Source: RACS-047 sp031553855 (GTDB lineage: Bacteria; Bacillota; Clostridia; Christensenellales; Pumilibacteraceae). Taken from it: a stretch of DNA of 62,953 nucleotides. Below are positions 1 to 8,293 of this stretch, one piece after another (position 1 is the stretch's first letter; each line of letters begins with the position of its first letter). The stretch lies in contig JAVBKW010000015.1 in NCBI GenBank assembly GCA_031553855.1, positions 1-62,953 of the forward strand, read 5' to 3'. Under the pieces are notes generated by a model that did no database searches, was not told the origin of the DNA, and saw only the letters and a program-made list of their open reading frames with translations. The translations under genes and the position numbers were made by a program.

Positions 1-2573
1 CAGCATGAGCCGTTGATATGGACGGCTAAAGTGAAGTTATGCGGGCCGAACTCATCAAGCATTTGCCTTTTATTCGCGCCGTTTTCCTGCTCGAACTGAT
101 TGCATAGGCTGCACTTAAATTCTAAATATACGTTATTGCGGCAGTCCGTTTCTATGCGGACGGTTTTATATGAATGCGCGCCGTAATTTAAACTTTCAAA
201 AATAAAGACAGTTCCGTCGGAATTAGTTTTTTGCGCGTCGCATACGGCGCAGAAATATTCCGTATATCCGTAGCTTTGGCAATTCCCTTTGTTAAACACT
301 TCTACGCTAAAAATATGATCTGCAAAAGTATCGTCGTAGGTTTTAAACGGCGTCATTCCGTCGGCCTCTGTTTTCCGCGCTCCGCAACCGGCGACACTGC
401 AATAATACTCGGTATATCCGTAGCTTAAACAGGTGCCCGAAGTATGACGCAAATCGTTAAAAATATGACCGCCAAAATTTTCATTCGGAGTTTCTGTGCG
501 CGAATTAGGCTTTTCGCCGTTACATACAGAACAATAAATCGCCGTATAGCCGGATTTTGTGCAATCCGCTCCGCTCACAGCGTCCGCCGTTTCCTTATAT
601 ATATGGCCGCCAAAATTTGCGCCGTGAGTTTCTACGCGCGAATTAGGCTTTTCTCCATTACATACAGAACAATAAATCGCCGTATATCCGTATTTTGTGC
701 AATCCGCTCCGTTCACCTCATCCGCAGTTTCCTTGTATATGTGGCCGCCAAAATTTGCGCCGTGAGTTTCTACGCGCGAATTAGGCTTTTCAGCATTACA
801 TACAGAACAATAAATAGCCGTATATCCGTATTTTGTGCAATCCGCGCCGTTCACCGCGTCCGGAGTTTCTTTATATATATGCTCGCCGAAATTTGCGCCG
901 GGAGTTTCTATCCTCGAACCGGGCTTGACAGCTTCGCAATAAGCGCAGAGCGTTTGAGTATAACCGGACGTTACGCAGTCCTCCCCTTTTACGGCAACTC
1001 CTTCGCGTGTAAAGCTATGCGGGCCGTACTCGTCTAAAATTTCCTTTTTATTCCCGCCGTTCTCCTGCTCAAATTGGTTGCACACGCTGCACAAAAATTC
1101 TAAGTATGCGTTGTGGCGGCAGTCAGTTTCCACGCGGATCGGCGCAAATCTGTGTGCGCCGTACGCGCTGTCTGCCTCCCTGAACCTTGACCCGCCGGAC
1201 ATTTTCCATTCCGCGCAAATACTGCACTTAAATTCGGTATAGCCGTATTCTAAGCACGTTCCGTCATAATGGATTGCTAAAGAATAATTATGCGCGCCAA
1301 AATCCTCATCATCAACCTTATATTTTGTGCCGTTATCGTTCATTTTCTGATGCGAGCAGCCGGAATTATTGCAAAAATACTCTGTATATCCTTTTTCACA
1401 GCACGTGCCGTCAGTATGAATGGCTTTTGTAAAATTATGCGGGCCGTACTCGTCTAAAATTTCCTTTTTATTCCCGCCGTTCTCCTGCTCAAATTGGTTG
1501 CACGCGCTGCACAAAAATTCTAAGTATGCGTTGTGACGGCAGTCAGTTTCCACGCGGATCGGCGCAAATCTGTGTGCGCCGTACGCGCTGTCTGCCTCCC
1601 TGAACCTTGACCCGCCGGACATTTTCCATTCCGCGCAAATACTGCACTTAAATTCGGTATAGCCGTATTCTAAGCATGTTCCGTCATAATGGATTGCTAA
1701 AGAATAATTATGCGCGCCAAAATCCTCGTCGTCAACCTTATATTTCGCACCCTCATCATTCATTTTCTGATGCGAGCAGCCGGAATTATTGCAAAAATAC
1801 TCTGTATATCCTTTTTCACAGCATGAGCCGTTGCTATGGACGGCTTTAGTAAAACTATGCGGGCCGTACTCGTCTAAAATTTCCTTTTTATTCGCGCCGT
1901 TCTCCTGTTCAAACTGGTTGCAGACGCTGCACTTATACTCTATCCATACCTTTTCCCCGCAGCCTGTTTCTATGCGGACGGCCATATAAGAATGCTCACT
2001 TAGATGAGCGTCCTCAACAACAAAATTTGTTCCGTCCTCGTTAGTTTTTTGAACTCCACACACATCGCAAAAGTATTCGGTATATCCTCTCTTAGCGCAG
2101 TCGCCGCCCGTATAATGCTCTAGTGTGAATTTATGCCCTAAGGGAGCAATAGTTTCGGTTTTAAAGTCCGTATCGCAAATATCGCAATGACGCGTTATTT
2201 CGCCCGCAGCTGTGCAGCCGGGTTCAGTTACGATGCAATCGTTTGAGCCGTCCGAGGTATGGGCGGACGCGCTAAGCGTTAAGGAATATTCAAAGGCTTC
2301 GTTGTTTGCGTTTTTATAGATAAATTTATATTTATTCGTGCCGGCAAGGATCTTAGAATTTTCCCCGCTCCACTCGACAGTACCGTCTATTTTGCCCTCG
2401 AGGCTGATTTTTGGCAAGTCTTCGCCCTCGTGCAAGCCGCCGGACTCGACCGCCACCAAAGACACATAGAACTCTTCTTCAAAACATCCTGTCAAAACCG
2501 CCGCAAACATAACGCAAAATAATGCAATCAGGACAATCTTGAGCAAAACCCTCCCGCTCACACGCATAAACAT
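1..2573 (-). CDS. Cys-rich tandem-repeat lipoprotein, 3' end outside window
   Basis: The frame opens with an ATG at 2573 behind an AAAGGAAG ribosome site and reads to the window edge, so only the first ~857 codons are present. Residues 1-30 form a lipoprotein signal ending in LTGC, which predicts a surface-anchored protein. The rest is a string of degenerate units, each with a CxxC knuckle after a GYTEY/GYTAI motif and a conserved His (HNF, HSF), like a beaded array of zinc-ribbon-like modules. Two ~140-residue blocks (1021-1440 and 1441-1860) are almost identical at DNA level, and three 46-residue units follow at 494-907. I checked the frame at both ends and in several repeats, not at every codon. 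The family resembles uncharacterised repeat lipoproteins of gut clostridia; binding function (metal, glycan or protein) is unknown. A terminator-containing gap separates it from the next lipoprotein gene. Confidence 0.75.
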   Translation of the reverse strand, partial: MFMRVSGRVLLKIVLIALFCVMFAAVLTGCFEEEFYVSLVAVESGGLHEGEDLPKISLEGKIDGTVEWSGENSKILAGTNKYKFIYKNANNEAFEYSLTLSASAHTSDGSNDCIVTEPGCTAAGEITRHCDICDTDFKTETIAPLGHKFTLEHYTGGDCAKRGYTEYFCDVCGVQKTNEDGTNFVVEDAHLSEHSYMAVRIETGCGEKVWIEYKCSVCNQFEQENGANKKEILDEYGPHSFTKAVHSNGSCCEKGYTEYFCNNSGCSHQKMNDEGAKYKVDDEDFGAHNYSLAIHYDGTCLEYGYTEFKCSICAEWKMSGGSRFREADSAYGAHRFAPIRVETDCRHNAYLEFLCSACNQFEQENGGNKKEILDEYGPHNFTKAIHTDGTCCEKGYTEYFCNNSGCSHQKMNDNGTKYKVDDEDFGAHNYSLAIHYDGTCLEYGYTEFKCSICAEWKMSGGSRFREADSAYGAHRFAPIRVETDCRHNAYLEFLCSVCNQFEQENGGNKKEILDEYGPHSFTREGVAVKGEDCVTSGYTQTLCAYCEAVKPGSRIETPGANFGEHIYKETPDAVNGADCTKYGYTAIYCSVCNAEKPNSRVETHGANFGGHIYKETADEVNGADCTKYGYTAIYCSVCNGEKPNSRVETHGANFGGHIYKETADAVSGADCTKSGYTAIYCSVCNGEKPNSRTETPNENFGGHIFNDLRHTSGTCLSYGYTEYYCSVAGCGARKTEADGMTPFKTYDDTFADHIFSVEVFNKGNCQSYGYTEYFCAVCDAQKTNSDGTVFIFESLNYGAHSYKTVRIETDCRNNVYLEFKCSLCNQFEQENGANKRQMLDEFGPHNFTLAVHINGSC
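494..907. repeat. Three 138-bp in-frame tandem repeats
   Basis: Units begin near 494, 632 and 770, with the landmark CTACGCGCGAATTAGG recurring at 138-base spacing (a diverged form in the first unit). They encode 46 residues each with one CxxC knuckle (CSVC). The near identity suggests recent slippage or unequal crossing-over within the lipoprotein gene. Confidence 0.8.
1021..1860. repeat. Two near-identical 420-bp in-frame repeats
   Basis: Positions 1021-1440 and 1441-1860 match almost base for base (for example GGGCCGTACTCGTCTAAAAT at 1441, at 1021 and again at 1861). A third, diverged copy continues past 1861. Each encodes about 140 residues with several Cys pairs of the lipoprotein. The length is a multiple of three, so copy number can change without breaking the frame. 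Confidence 0.85.
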
Positions 2574-2764
2574 ATATAATTATCTTCCTTTGTATATATT
2601 TTGTTGGCAATATTGGAAATTATTGGCAAATTTTTTATGCTATTATATCACTTTTATTCAAAAAACACAACAAAAACTTTATAATTATGCAAAAATTTTT
2701 ATTTTTATGCAAAAAAACTCCCCTCGCCGCCTGAAAGGTCAGCAAAAGGAGAAATATCATCGAG

Positions 2765-2832
2765 TTTCTTTAAAAAATATAAAAAATGCTGCCTTTATTT
2801 TCTTTAAAAAATATAAAAAATGCTGCCTTTAT
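2765..2832. repeat. 34-bp tandem duplication in AT-rich gap
   Basis: The unit starting TTTCTTTAAAAAATATAAAA and ending TGCTGCCTTTAT occurs twice back to back. It lies in the 2574-2941 gap between two lipoprotein genes, which otherwise holds only AT-rich sequence and short A-tracts; I see no gene there. Confidence 0.85.
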
Positions 2833-2941
2833 TCTCATTACCAAAGCTTGTTGTGTCAGAATATTATTCTCGGCCTTTGCAGCAGCAAAAAAAACGGCCT
2901 TTGCAAAACCGTATGTCTGTCTTTTTTTTACTGCAATAGAT

Positions 2942-2985
2942 AAAATAGACGGCGCAGAGATTTTTCTGTGCACCGTCTATTTTTT
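2942..2985. terminator. Rho-independent terminator of the 3010-3432 lipoprotein gene
   Basis: The inverted repeat AAAATAGACGGYGCASAG closes on a short T-rich loop and is flanked by A and T runs, so it can work in both directions. It sits directly downstream of the lipoprotein stop codon. Confidence 0.8.
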
Positions 2986-3009
2986 AGTAGTTTAGTATAG
3001 TATAAAAAA

Positions 3010-3432
3010 CTATTCCGAAACTATTCTTTCGAAGTTGACTGTCATTGTAATGGTTCTGCCGTCCACAACAGATTCATTCGTTCCGGTTATAATGTCATCA
3101 GAATATGTATATATTTCAGTAGCGGTTGCAAAGCCAGATCTTGTAATAACCTCAATTTCTCCGTCGCCGTTTATCTTCCACGAAGCTTCGGCATCATAAA
3201 CCGTAGTGCCGGCTTTGCTTTTTATCTGACATTTTTTATTATCTTTAAACTCGATAGTAAAATATTCGTATGTGCTTGTAGTTATATTGGGAAACCCGTT
3301 GACGCTTATATCAGTCAACTCATATTTCCCGACAACTTTTTTTTCCTCATCGCTAAGACAGCCCGTCAAAGCAACAACCGAAAAGGAAAAAGCCAAAACA
3401 ACAAGCAGAAAGCTTAAAACTCTTTTTTTCAT
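3010..3432 (-). CDS. Small lipoprotein, lipocalin-like fold possible
   Basis: 140 residues. Residues 1-25 are a type II signal peptide (MKKR, hydrophobic stretch, LTGC lipobox), so the protein should be lipid-anchored outside the membrane. The mature part opens with VVGKYELTDISVNG and alternates short beta-like segments with polar turns (TIEFKDNKKCQIKS, SWKINGDGEIEV, TMTVNFERI). This pattern is seen in lipocalin-like lipoproteins of clostridia that begin with a 'GxYxL' strand. No catalytic motif is visible. It has its own terminator and appears monocistronic. The assignment to a lipocalin-like family is inference; the lipoprotein call is firm. Confidence 0.8.
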   Translation of the reverse strand: MKKRVLSFLLVVLAFSFSVVALTGCLSDEEKKVVGKYELTDISVNGFPNITTSTYEYFTIEFKDNKKCQIKSKAGTTVYDAEASWKINGDGEIEVITRSGFATATEIYTYSDDIITGTNESVVDGRTITMTVNFERIVSE

Positions 3433-3546
3433 AAAATACCCCTTTTTATTTAATATACATTTAACTAAAAAATCGATGAATAACTACGATATCCTACAGT
3501 TAGCGAAAAAGTATTAATGGAATCCGGGTGCGTATAAGACTTTTAG

Positions 3547-3622
3547 TGGTGGAGCATAGGAGATTCGAACTCCTGACCCCCACAATGCCATTGTGGTGCG
3601 CTACCAACTGCGCTAATACCCC
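3547..3622 (-). tRNA. tRNA-Ala (anticodon GGC), CCA encoded
   Basis: Read on the minus strand the gene starts GGGGTAT and ends ATGCTCC-A-CCA. All seven acceptor pairs form, including the G3-U70 wobble that is the alanine identity element. The anticodon stem CCACA/TGTGG holds loop ATGGCAT, giving anticodon GGC. The CCA end is encoded in the DNA. Confidence 0.97.
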
Positions 3623-3734
3623 ATAAAACAGATTTGAATTTAAGTTTCTTATAAAGCTTTTTTAAAAACTTTTGCCGTTCGCTTCCGATATCATAAAAAG
3701 TGCGTTTAAATTAATGCAAAACAGCGTTTTTTCT

Positions 3735-3763
3735 ATAGTATAAAAAATATCGGCTTTTGTCAA
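3735..3763 (-). promoter_or_regulatory. Promoter for tRNA-Ala
   Basis: On the minus strand TTGACA is followed after exactly 17 bases by TACTAT, about 110 bases upstream of the tRNA. The same TTGACA-17-hexamer layout precedes both tRNA-Pro genes. Confidence 0.7.
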
Positions 3764-3948
3764 GGAAAAAGGCGCGCGGATATTTGTTTCCGTCTTTCTT
3801 TTTAAACATTTTTTCAGCATTTTTTTTGACTATTTTTGAATATTCTTTTTGAACCGGCAGTTCAAGGCAGTTTTTAAAATAAGGATTTAAGGGCCGTCTT
3901 TATAGTTTCTGTCTTTAAAACATCGGGTTAAAGCTTGCTTATTGTTTT
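3764..3948. other. Gap without a recognisable feature
   Basis: This AT-rich stretch lies between the tRNA-Ala promoter and the end of the zinc-ribbon gene. I find no ORF with a ribosome site and no clear hairpin in it. Confidence 0.5.
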
Positions 3949-4335
3949 TCATTTTTCTTCGTCGTTTTCCACATCGTGTTGCTCATTGTTTTCCCCGTTG
4001 TCGTCATATTCGCAGTCATCGTCGTCATCGTCATCGTCAAAAAAATCCTTTAAAACCTCTTTTGCTTTTTCCAAGGCGCCGTACGGGACGAAAAATTTAA
4101 ACTCGCCGCTCTCTGTACGGAAAGACGCCTGCAGAGCCAGGAATTTGTCGTTCCTTAAAACTAAACAAGGAATTCCGAAATCTTTAAGCAGGGACTCAAG
4201 CATACCGGAGTAAGGATAAAATTCAGTTTTTAAAAATACGGCGTCGTTTTCCCTGATTTCCCTTACCTTTTTATTCCCGCAAAAAGGGCATCTGTCAAGA
4301 TAGTGCGTTGACATACATTTTTCGCAATATAACAT
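3949..4335 (-). CDS. Zinc-ribbon plus DUF2007-like signalling protein, acidic tail
   Basis: 128 residues from the chosen start. An upstream ATG would extend the frame to 4428, but a strong AAGGGGGA ribosome site sits 9 bases before the ATG at 4335 and the extension has no such site. Residues 3-19 carry CxxC...CPFCG, a zinc ribbon. The middle (VFLKTEFYPYSGMLESLLKD and later FFVPYGALEKAKEVL) matches the pattern of DUF2007, a small domain thought to act in signalling with no defined reaction. The last 25 residues are almost all Asp, Glu and Asn, including a run of eight Asp. The gene stands alone, with the tRNA-Ala gene downstream and HU upstream in the opposite direction. Function is unknown. 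Confidence 0.65.
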   Translation of the reverse strand: MLYCEKCMSTHYLDRCPFCGNKKVREIRENDAVFLKTEFYPYSGMLESLLKDFGIPCLVLRNDKFLALQASFRTESGEFKFFVPYGALEKAKEVLKDFFDDDDDDDDCEYDDNGENNEQHDVENDEEK

Positions 4336-4631
4336 ATATTCCGTCCCCCTTCGATTTTTGGATATATAATCCATTATATCATATTCTCTTATCCGGCGCA
4401 ACTCTAACTTTTTTAAAGGTGTGGACAATTTCGGGGTGATAAAAATATTCCGGGTGAGTTTTTGAAGTTGAAATTGTGAATATTTTGCGCTTATAGCGCC
4501 GTTATTGCCGTCGTTTTTTAAGCTAAACCATATATGCGTTACTCTGCTTTGGCATTTTGGCCGTGGTTTTTGTTGTTTTTTTACCTTTTTTTAAATATTT
4601 AATAATAATTGTAAAAATTTTGTATTTATTA

Positions 4632-4660
4632 TTTACTTTTGGCGATAATTAGGCTATAAT
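4632..4660 (+). promoter_or_regulatory. Promoter of the HU gene
   Basis: TTTACT and TATAAT are separated by 17 bases and lie 42 bases upstream of the HU start codon. A GGGG ribosome site follows near 4688. The rest of the 4336-4631 gap is AT-rich and holds nothing that I can name. Confidence 0.65.
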
Positions 4661-4702
4661 AGGTATAAGGTCATAAAAAAAACAAAAGGGGAAATTAGTT
4701 TA

Positions 4703-4984
4703 ATGAACAAACCTGAATTCATCAAAGCGATCGCCGCAAAATGCGGCATGACGAACAAGGACGCGGAAGCTGCCTGGAACGCAGCTGAAGAGGTCATCAT
4801 CGAAACCCTTGCCTCCGGCGACAAACTGCCTTTAGTAGGCTTCGGTACTTTCGAGGCAAAGAAGAGAGCCGCACGCGACGGTATTAATCCTTTGACCAAG
4901 CAAAAGATCAAGATCGCCGCATCCGTATCTCCGAGCTTTAAGCCCGGAAAAAGCTTTAAGGACGCAGTAAACGCGAAAAAGTAA
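4703..4984 (+). CDS. hup: HU-family DNA-binding protein
   Basis: 93 residues, the usual HU length. HU forms a dimer that bends DNA and compacts the nucleoid. The N-terminal half (MNKPEFIKAIAAKCGMTNKD) matches the helical dimer domain, and the signature LVGFGTFEAKKRAARDG lies near residue 46, followed by the arm region that normally carries the intercalating Pro; here the segment around GINPLTKQ takes that place. The C-terminal KPGKSFKDAVN is the canonical ending. It is monocistronic, with a clear promoter upstream and a strong terminator downstream. Confidence 0.95.
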   Translation: MNKPEFIKAIAAKCGMTNKDAEAAWNAAEEVIIETLASGDKLPLVGFGTFEAKKRAARDGINPLTKQKIKIAASVSPSFKPGKSFKDAVNAKK

Positions 4985-5001
4985 AGCCGCCAAAAGCAAA
5001 C

Positions 5002-5050
5002 AAAAAGAGACTGTCTGATGAAAAATTTCGTTAGACAGTCTCTTTGTTTT
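5002..5050. terminator. Terminator after HU
   Basis: AAAGAGACTGTCT and AGACAGTCTCTTT form a perfect 13-bp stem around a 15-16 base loop and are followed by GTTTT. It starts 18 bases after the HU stop codon. Confidence 0.9.
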
Positions 5051-5128
5051 AAAGCCGTAAACATGTGCGGAGGCCTATTTCAAGAAGGGGTTATGCGGTA
5101 GTTCCTTAAACGTAAAAAAACATGCTCA

Positions 5129-5812
5129 TTAAATAACTTTAAATTCTATTGCCGCCGCGCCGTAAAGGCTCTCTTGCTCTGGAGAAAACTTTTCACGCAT
5201 CTCGTTTAAAAGCGCGTTGAACGTTTTATCCGCCGCGCCCAAAGAAGAAAGCGGATAATCCTTTAAAAGGTCCTCTAAAGAAGGATATAAGATGGAGTTC
5301 AAAACCACCGCCTCAACGGTTTTATCCTCGATTTCGTTTAAGCGGAATATGATAGTATCGCCCTGCTTAAACTTAAGCCCGCTTTCGCCCGCAGCCATCG
5401 CCTCGACAGTTTTTTGCCCCGAAACAATTTTTTCATAGACTTGCTGCGTTACGGGAATACGGTGTGTGTTTGCGTTTTTTTGCGATGCGTTATCTGTTTG
5501 TGCGCTCTCATTTTCTCCGCCTTGTTCAGATTTTTGCGGCGCGTTATCTTCTTTTTCGAATTGCTCAGGTTTTACGGGCGCGGAAAAAATTGCGGCGTCG
5601 GAAAAAACCTCTTTTTTAAAGGCGTAATAGCAAACTAAAAATGCGCCTATTCCGATAAATGGCACAAGCAGTATAAAAAAGTTCCATATCCAGAACTTTT
5701 TTCTCTTCACGCCTAAATTAAGCAGCTTGACAAGGCAGAAAAGAGTGATTATATATTGCGCTAAGACTGCCGGGATAAGCGCGATAAGCAGCGGATCGGC
5801 CGAATAAAACAT
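5129..5812 (-). CDS. Membrane-anchored ASCH-domain protein
   Basis: 227 residues. Two hydrophobic segments occupy about residues 8-30 and 43-65, separated by a basic loop (GVKRKKFW), so the C-terminal part should face the cytoplasm or be tethered to the membrane. A polar linker rich in Gln, Glu, Asn and Ala spans residues 80-115. From residue 117 the sequence looks like an ASCH domain, a PUA-like RNA-binding fold: VYEKIVSGQKTVEAM, FKQGDTIIFR, and the hallmark YPSLEDLLKDYPLSSLG. ASCH proteins are usually soluble and small, and bind RNA or act in RNA metabolism; a two-helix membrane anchor is unusual. The gene stands alone between HU and dusB. Ribosome site AGGAGG is visible a few bases upstream. 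The ASCH call is from motif memory. Confidence 0.7.
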   Translation of the reverse strand: MFYSADPLLIALIPAVLAQYIITLFCLVKLLNLGVKRKKFWIWNFFILLVPFIGIGAFLVCYYAFKKEVFSDAAIFSAPVKPEQFEKEDNAPQKSEQGGENESAQTDNASQKNANTHRIPVTQQVYEKIVSGQKTVEAMAAGESGLKFKQGDTIIFRLNEIEDKTVEAVVLNSILYPSLEDLLKDYPLSSLGAADKTFNALLNEMREKFSPEQESLYGAAAIEFKVI

Positions 5813-5925
5813 AATAAATCATAACCTCCTAAAAATGCCAAAAAATTTTATAGCGTAAAGAAATTTTAAAAGCAGCAGTTTTTTTTGCTTTAGCAAAGGC
5901 CTTTTTTCCTCTTTTAGCGGCGCCG

Positions 5926-6912
5926 TTAAAGTAAGGATTGACGCAGCCGCTCCTTCAAAACGTCAACTTTTGTGATGCGGTTGATGTCGTTTTTCAGCTC
6001 CTTAATGCCGCGCGCGCCTTTAAGGTAATACGGCAGGTGCTTTCGCATATTCGCGACGGTATAGCTTTCGGGAAAATCTTCCAGCATATAGTCTATATGC
6101 TTTAAAACCGTTCCGGGCAAGTCTTTGTCCTGATTTTTTGAGAATATCCACGGGTTGCCGATCGCGCCGCGCCCTATCATTACTCCCGCAACGCCGTACT
6201 TTTCGATTTTTTCTTGAGCCTCAAGCCTTGACTTAACGTCGCCGTTGCCAATCACCGGGATTTTTAATGCCGCGGCAACCTCTCCTATAATATCCCAGTC
6301 GGCAAGCCCCGAATACATCTGCGCCGCCGTCCTGCCGTGGACAGTCAGCATCGCCGCGCCGCTAGAGTGCATTGCTTTTGCAAAACTCACAGCGTCCTTT
6401 TGCGTTTCGTTCCAGCCCGTACGGATCTTAGCCGTGACTGTGCGGCCGGTTTTTGCGATCGCTTCGACTATTTTTGCGGCGGCTGAAACGTTCTTCAAAA
6501 GAGCCGAGCCGTCGCCGTTTTTAGTAACTTTAGGCATCGGACAGCCCATATTTATGTCGACGATGCCGAACCTTTCTAGCTCCGGCCTTTCAAGAGCGCG
6601 TAGGAAAAACTCCGGATCCGACCCGAACAGCTGCACGCATGAGGGCGATTCGTTAGAGGCAAGCGACAAAAGCTCTTTCGTGTTTTCATTATTATAGCAA
6701 AGCCCTTTTACGCTGACCATTTCCGTAACCGTAAGACCTGCTCCGAACTCGCGGCAAAGACGGCGGAAAGCGATATCGGTAAAGCCCGCAAGCGGCGCGA
6801 GTATTAAATTATTTTTAAGCGTGACGCTGCCGATTTTAAGCGGCCTTATAGCGTTTGCCGCTTTTTCACCGGCCTGCGCTTTCCCGTCCGCAGGGCTTAA
6901 ATCAAAAACCAT
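5926..6912 (-). CDS. dusB: tRNA-dihydrouridine synthase
   Basis: 328 residues, the normal DusB length. The enzyme reduces specific uridines in the tRNA D-loop using FMN and NADPH. Visible signatures are LAPLAGFTDIAFRRLCREFG near residue 40, the motif VDINMGCPMPKVTKNGDGSAL whose Cys is the general acid, TAKIRTGW, TVHGRTAAQMYSG, and the phosphate-binding VIGNGDV and GVMIGRGAIGNPWIF. The first ~22 residues precede the conserved core; the ATG at 6912 has an AGGAGAG site 12 bases upstream, so I kept it. It ends the run mazG-dusB on the minus strand with a 25-base gap, suggesting co-transcription. Confidence 0.95.
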   Translation of the reverse strand: MVFDLSPADGKAQAGEKAANAIRPLKIGSVTLKNNLILAPLAGFTDIAFRRLCREFGAGLTVTEMVSVKGLCYNNENTKELLSLASNESPSCVQLFGSDPEFFLRALERPELERFGIVDINMGCPMPKVTKNGDGSALLKNVSAAAKIVEAIAKTGRTVTAKIRTGWNETQKDAVSFAKAMHSSGAAMLTVHGRTAAQMYSGLADWDIIGEVAAALKIPVIGNGDVKSRLEAQEKIEKYGVAGVMIGRGAIGNPWIFSKNQDKDLPGTVLKHIDYMLEDFPESYTVANMRKHLPYYLKGARGIKELKNDINRITKVDVLKERLRQSLL

Positions 6913-6937
6913 TCTATCTTTTAGCTCTCCTAAAAGC

Positions 6938-8245
6938 TTATTCTATCATTTGCTCCAGCGTTTTTAAGTCGAATCTGTCCGTTTTTTTACATTTTTCTAT
7001 AAACCGGCGGCAGATATTATTCAGCTCCGCTTCCGGATCGGCCTTAAGAGAAACTGCAAAAACGGTGCAGTAAAACAACGTTTTTTCCGCGTCGTTTTTT
7101 TCGATCGCTTTTTGAAGCTCCGCTTTAAGGTTTTGCGCGTCTATTTTAAGCCCCGCCTTGGCCGCTTTTTTTAAAGCCTTCTGCGTTTTTAAGAAAGCCG
7201 GAAACACGGACGGCAGAGAATCGAGCGAATCGGCAAGGGTTTTTTGATTTTTTTCCGTCGCCTTTGCCTTTTCCCAAAAATTCAGCGCGTCCGCCGCATT
7301 CTCGGCCTTATTCTCGCCGAAAATATGCGTATGGCGGCTCACAAGCTTTTTGCAGAGCGCGTCGGTAACGTCGTTGAACGTATATTCGCCGGTACGGCGC
7401 GCGATATCGCTGTGAAAAACCGACTGTAAAATAACGTCGCCGGTTTCCTCGATCATCGCGCCGATATCGCCGCTGTCTATCGCATCGACCGCCTCGTAGG
7501 CTTCTTCGATCATATTTATGCGGATAGAGCTGTGCGTCTGCGCCTTGTCCCACTCGCAGCCGTCGTGCGCGGTAAGGCGGCGCATAATATTCATTAAATC
7601 GGCAAAGCAATAGCGTTCCTTATTAAACGGCTCAAGCGCGGGTATAAACAGCGACGCTGAAAAATTATATTTTTTCTGCCTGTCCAGATCCTCAAGCGTG
7701 ATCGGCGTTTTCTTGCCGTTAAAGCTGAAAACGCATTGCGTCGAGGGCGCGTAGAAATCCAGCAGATACAGCTTGATATCTCCCGCTAAAAGAGCGTTAT
7801 CGAGCTGAATAACGCAAAGCGCGAAATTAGTGTCAAAAAACGGCGCGGCCGATATGACCTCGCTGGCGTCGAACACCGCCGCCCCGCTTGAGGCTGTTCG
7901 CGCGCCGAAATCAGTCACGCCCTGAATTATTTCAGTTTCGGGCAAAAGCCTGCACAATTCGATAACGGACCTGTCGGAAAAACCGTCGCCGTCCACGCAG
8001 TAAACGACGTTTTTGCCGCTGTCTGCTAGCTTTATAAGCTCCTGAGCGGTTTGAACGCTTAAACTGTTAAAGTCATTGCAGCTTTCAAAAAGTGCGTCAA
8101 ATGAAACCGCGCCCTTGTTTTTGAACGCTTTTCCCGCGGGAGTCAGAAAAGTGCGGACGGCCAAAACCTCCGCCCCGCGAATGGCTTTTTTCCCTTTTAG
8201 CGTCAGATCGTTTTTATCATTTCCAAGGCCGACTACCGTAATCAA
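6938..8245 (-). CDS. mazG: MazG-family nucleotide pyrophosphohydrolase fused to a methylase-like domain
   Basis: 435 residues. Residues 1-210 resemble the tetrapyrrole methylase fold (MITVVGLGNDKNDLTLKGK; later VVYCVDGDGFSDRSV) but are diverged and probably not a working methylase. Residues 215-330 are a MazG domain: the entry motif CEWDKAQTHSSI, the metal-binding MIEEAYEAVDAI and EETGDVILQSVFHSDIAR. MazG hydrolyses non-canonical or excess NTPs to NMP and pyrophosphate. The same fusion is known as YabN in Bacillus, so the architecture is normal for the phylum. The C-terminal 110 residues carry Lys-rich helices. It lies upstream of dusB and downstream of ddh on the same strand. Confidence 0.92.
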   Translation of the reverse strand: MITVVGLGNDKNDLTLKGKKAIRGAEVLAVRTFLTPAGKAFKNKGAVSFDALFESCNDFNSLSVQTAQELIKLADSGKNVVYCVDGDGFSDRSVIELCRLLPETEIIQGVTDFGARTASSGAAVFDASEVISAAPFFDTNFALCVIQLDNALLAGDIKLYLLDFYAPSTQCVFSFNGKKTPITLEDLDRQKKYNFSASLFIPALEPFNKERYCFADLMNIMRRLTAHDGCEWDKAQTHSSIRINMIEEAYEAVDAIDSGDIGAMIEETGDVILQSVFHSDIARRTGEYTFNDVTDALCKKLVSRHTHIFGENKAENAADALNFWEKAKATEKNQKTLADSLDSLPSVFPAFLKTQKALKKAAKAGLKIDAQNLKAELQKAIEKNDAEKTLFYCTVFAVSLKADPEAELNNICRRFIEKCKKTDRFDLKTLEQMIE

Positions 8246-8293
8246 ACTTATTTCTCCAAAATCAAATTATTCTTTCTAAATTTAACAAGACTG

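Noticed and set aside
444..1037. Plus-strand frame of 197 codons with repeats
   Set aside because: It is the shadow of the repeated lipoprotein gene on the other strand; no ribosome site and an improbable composition.
494..1860. Possible CRISPR array
   Set aside because: Units are 138 and 420 bases, in frame, without spacers of constant length; they code for protein repeats.
2539..2995. Short frames on both strands in the AT-rich gap
   Set aside because: They arise from the 34-bp duplication and A-tracts and have no start signals.
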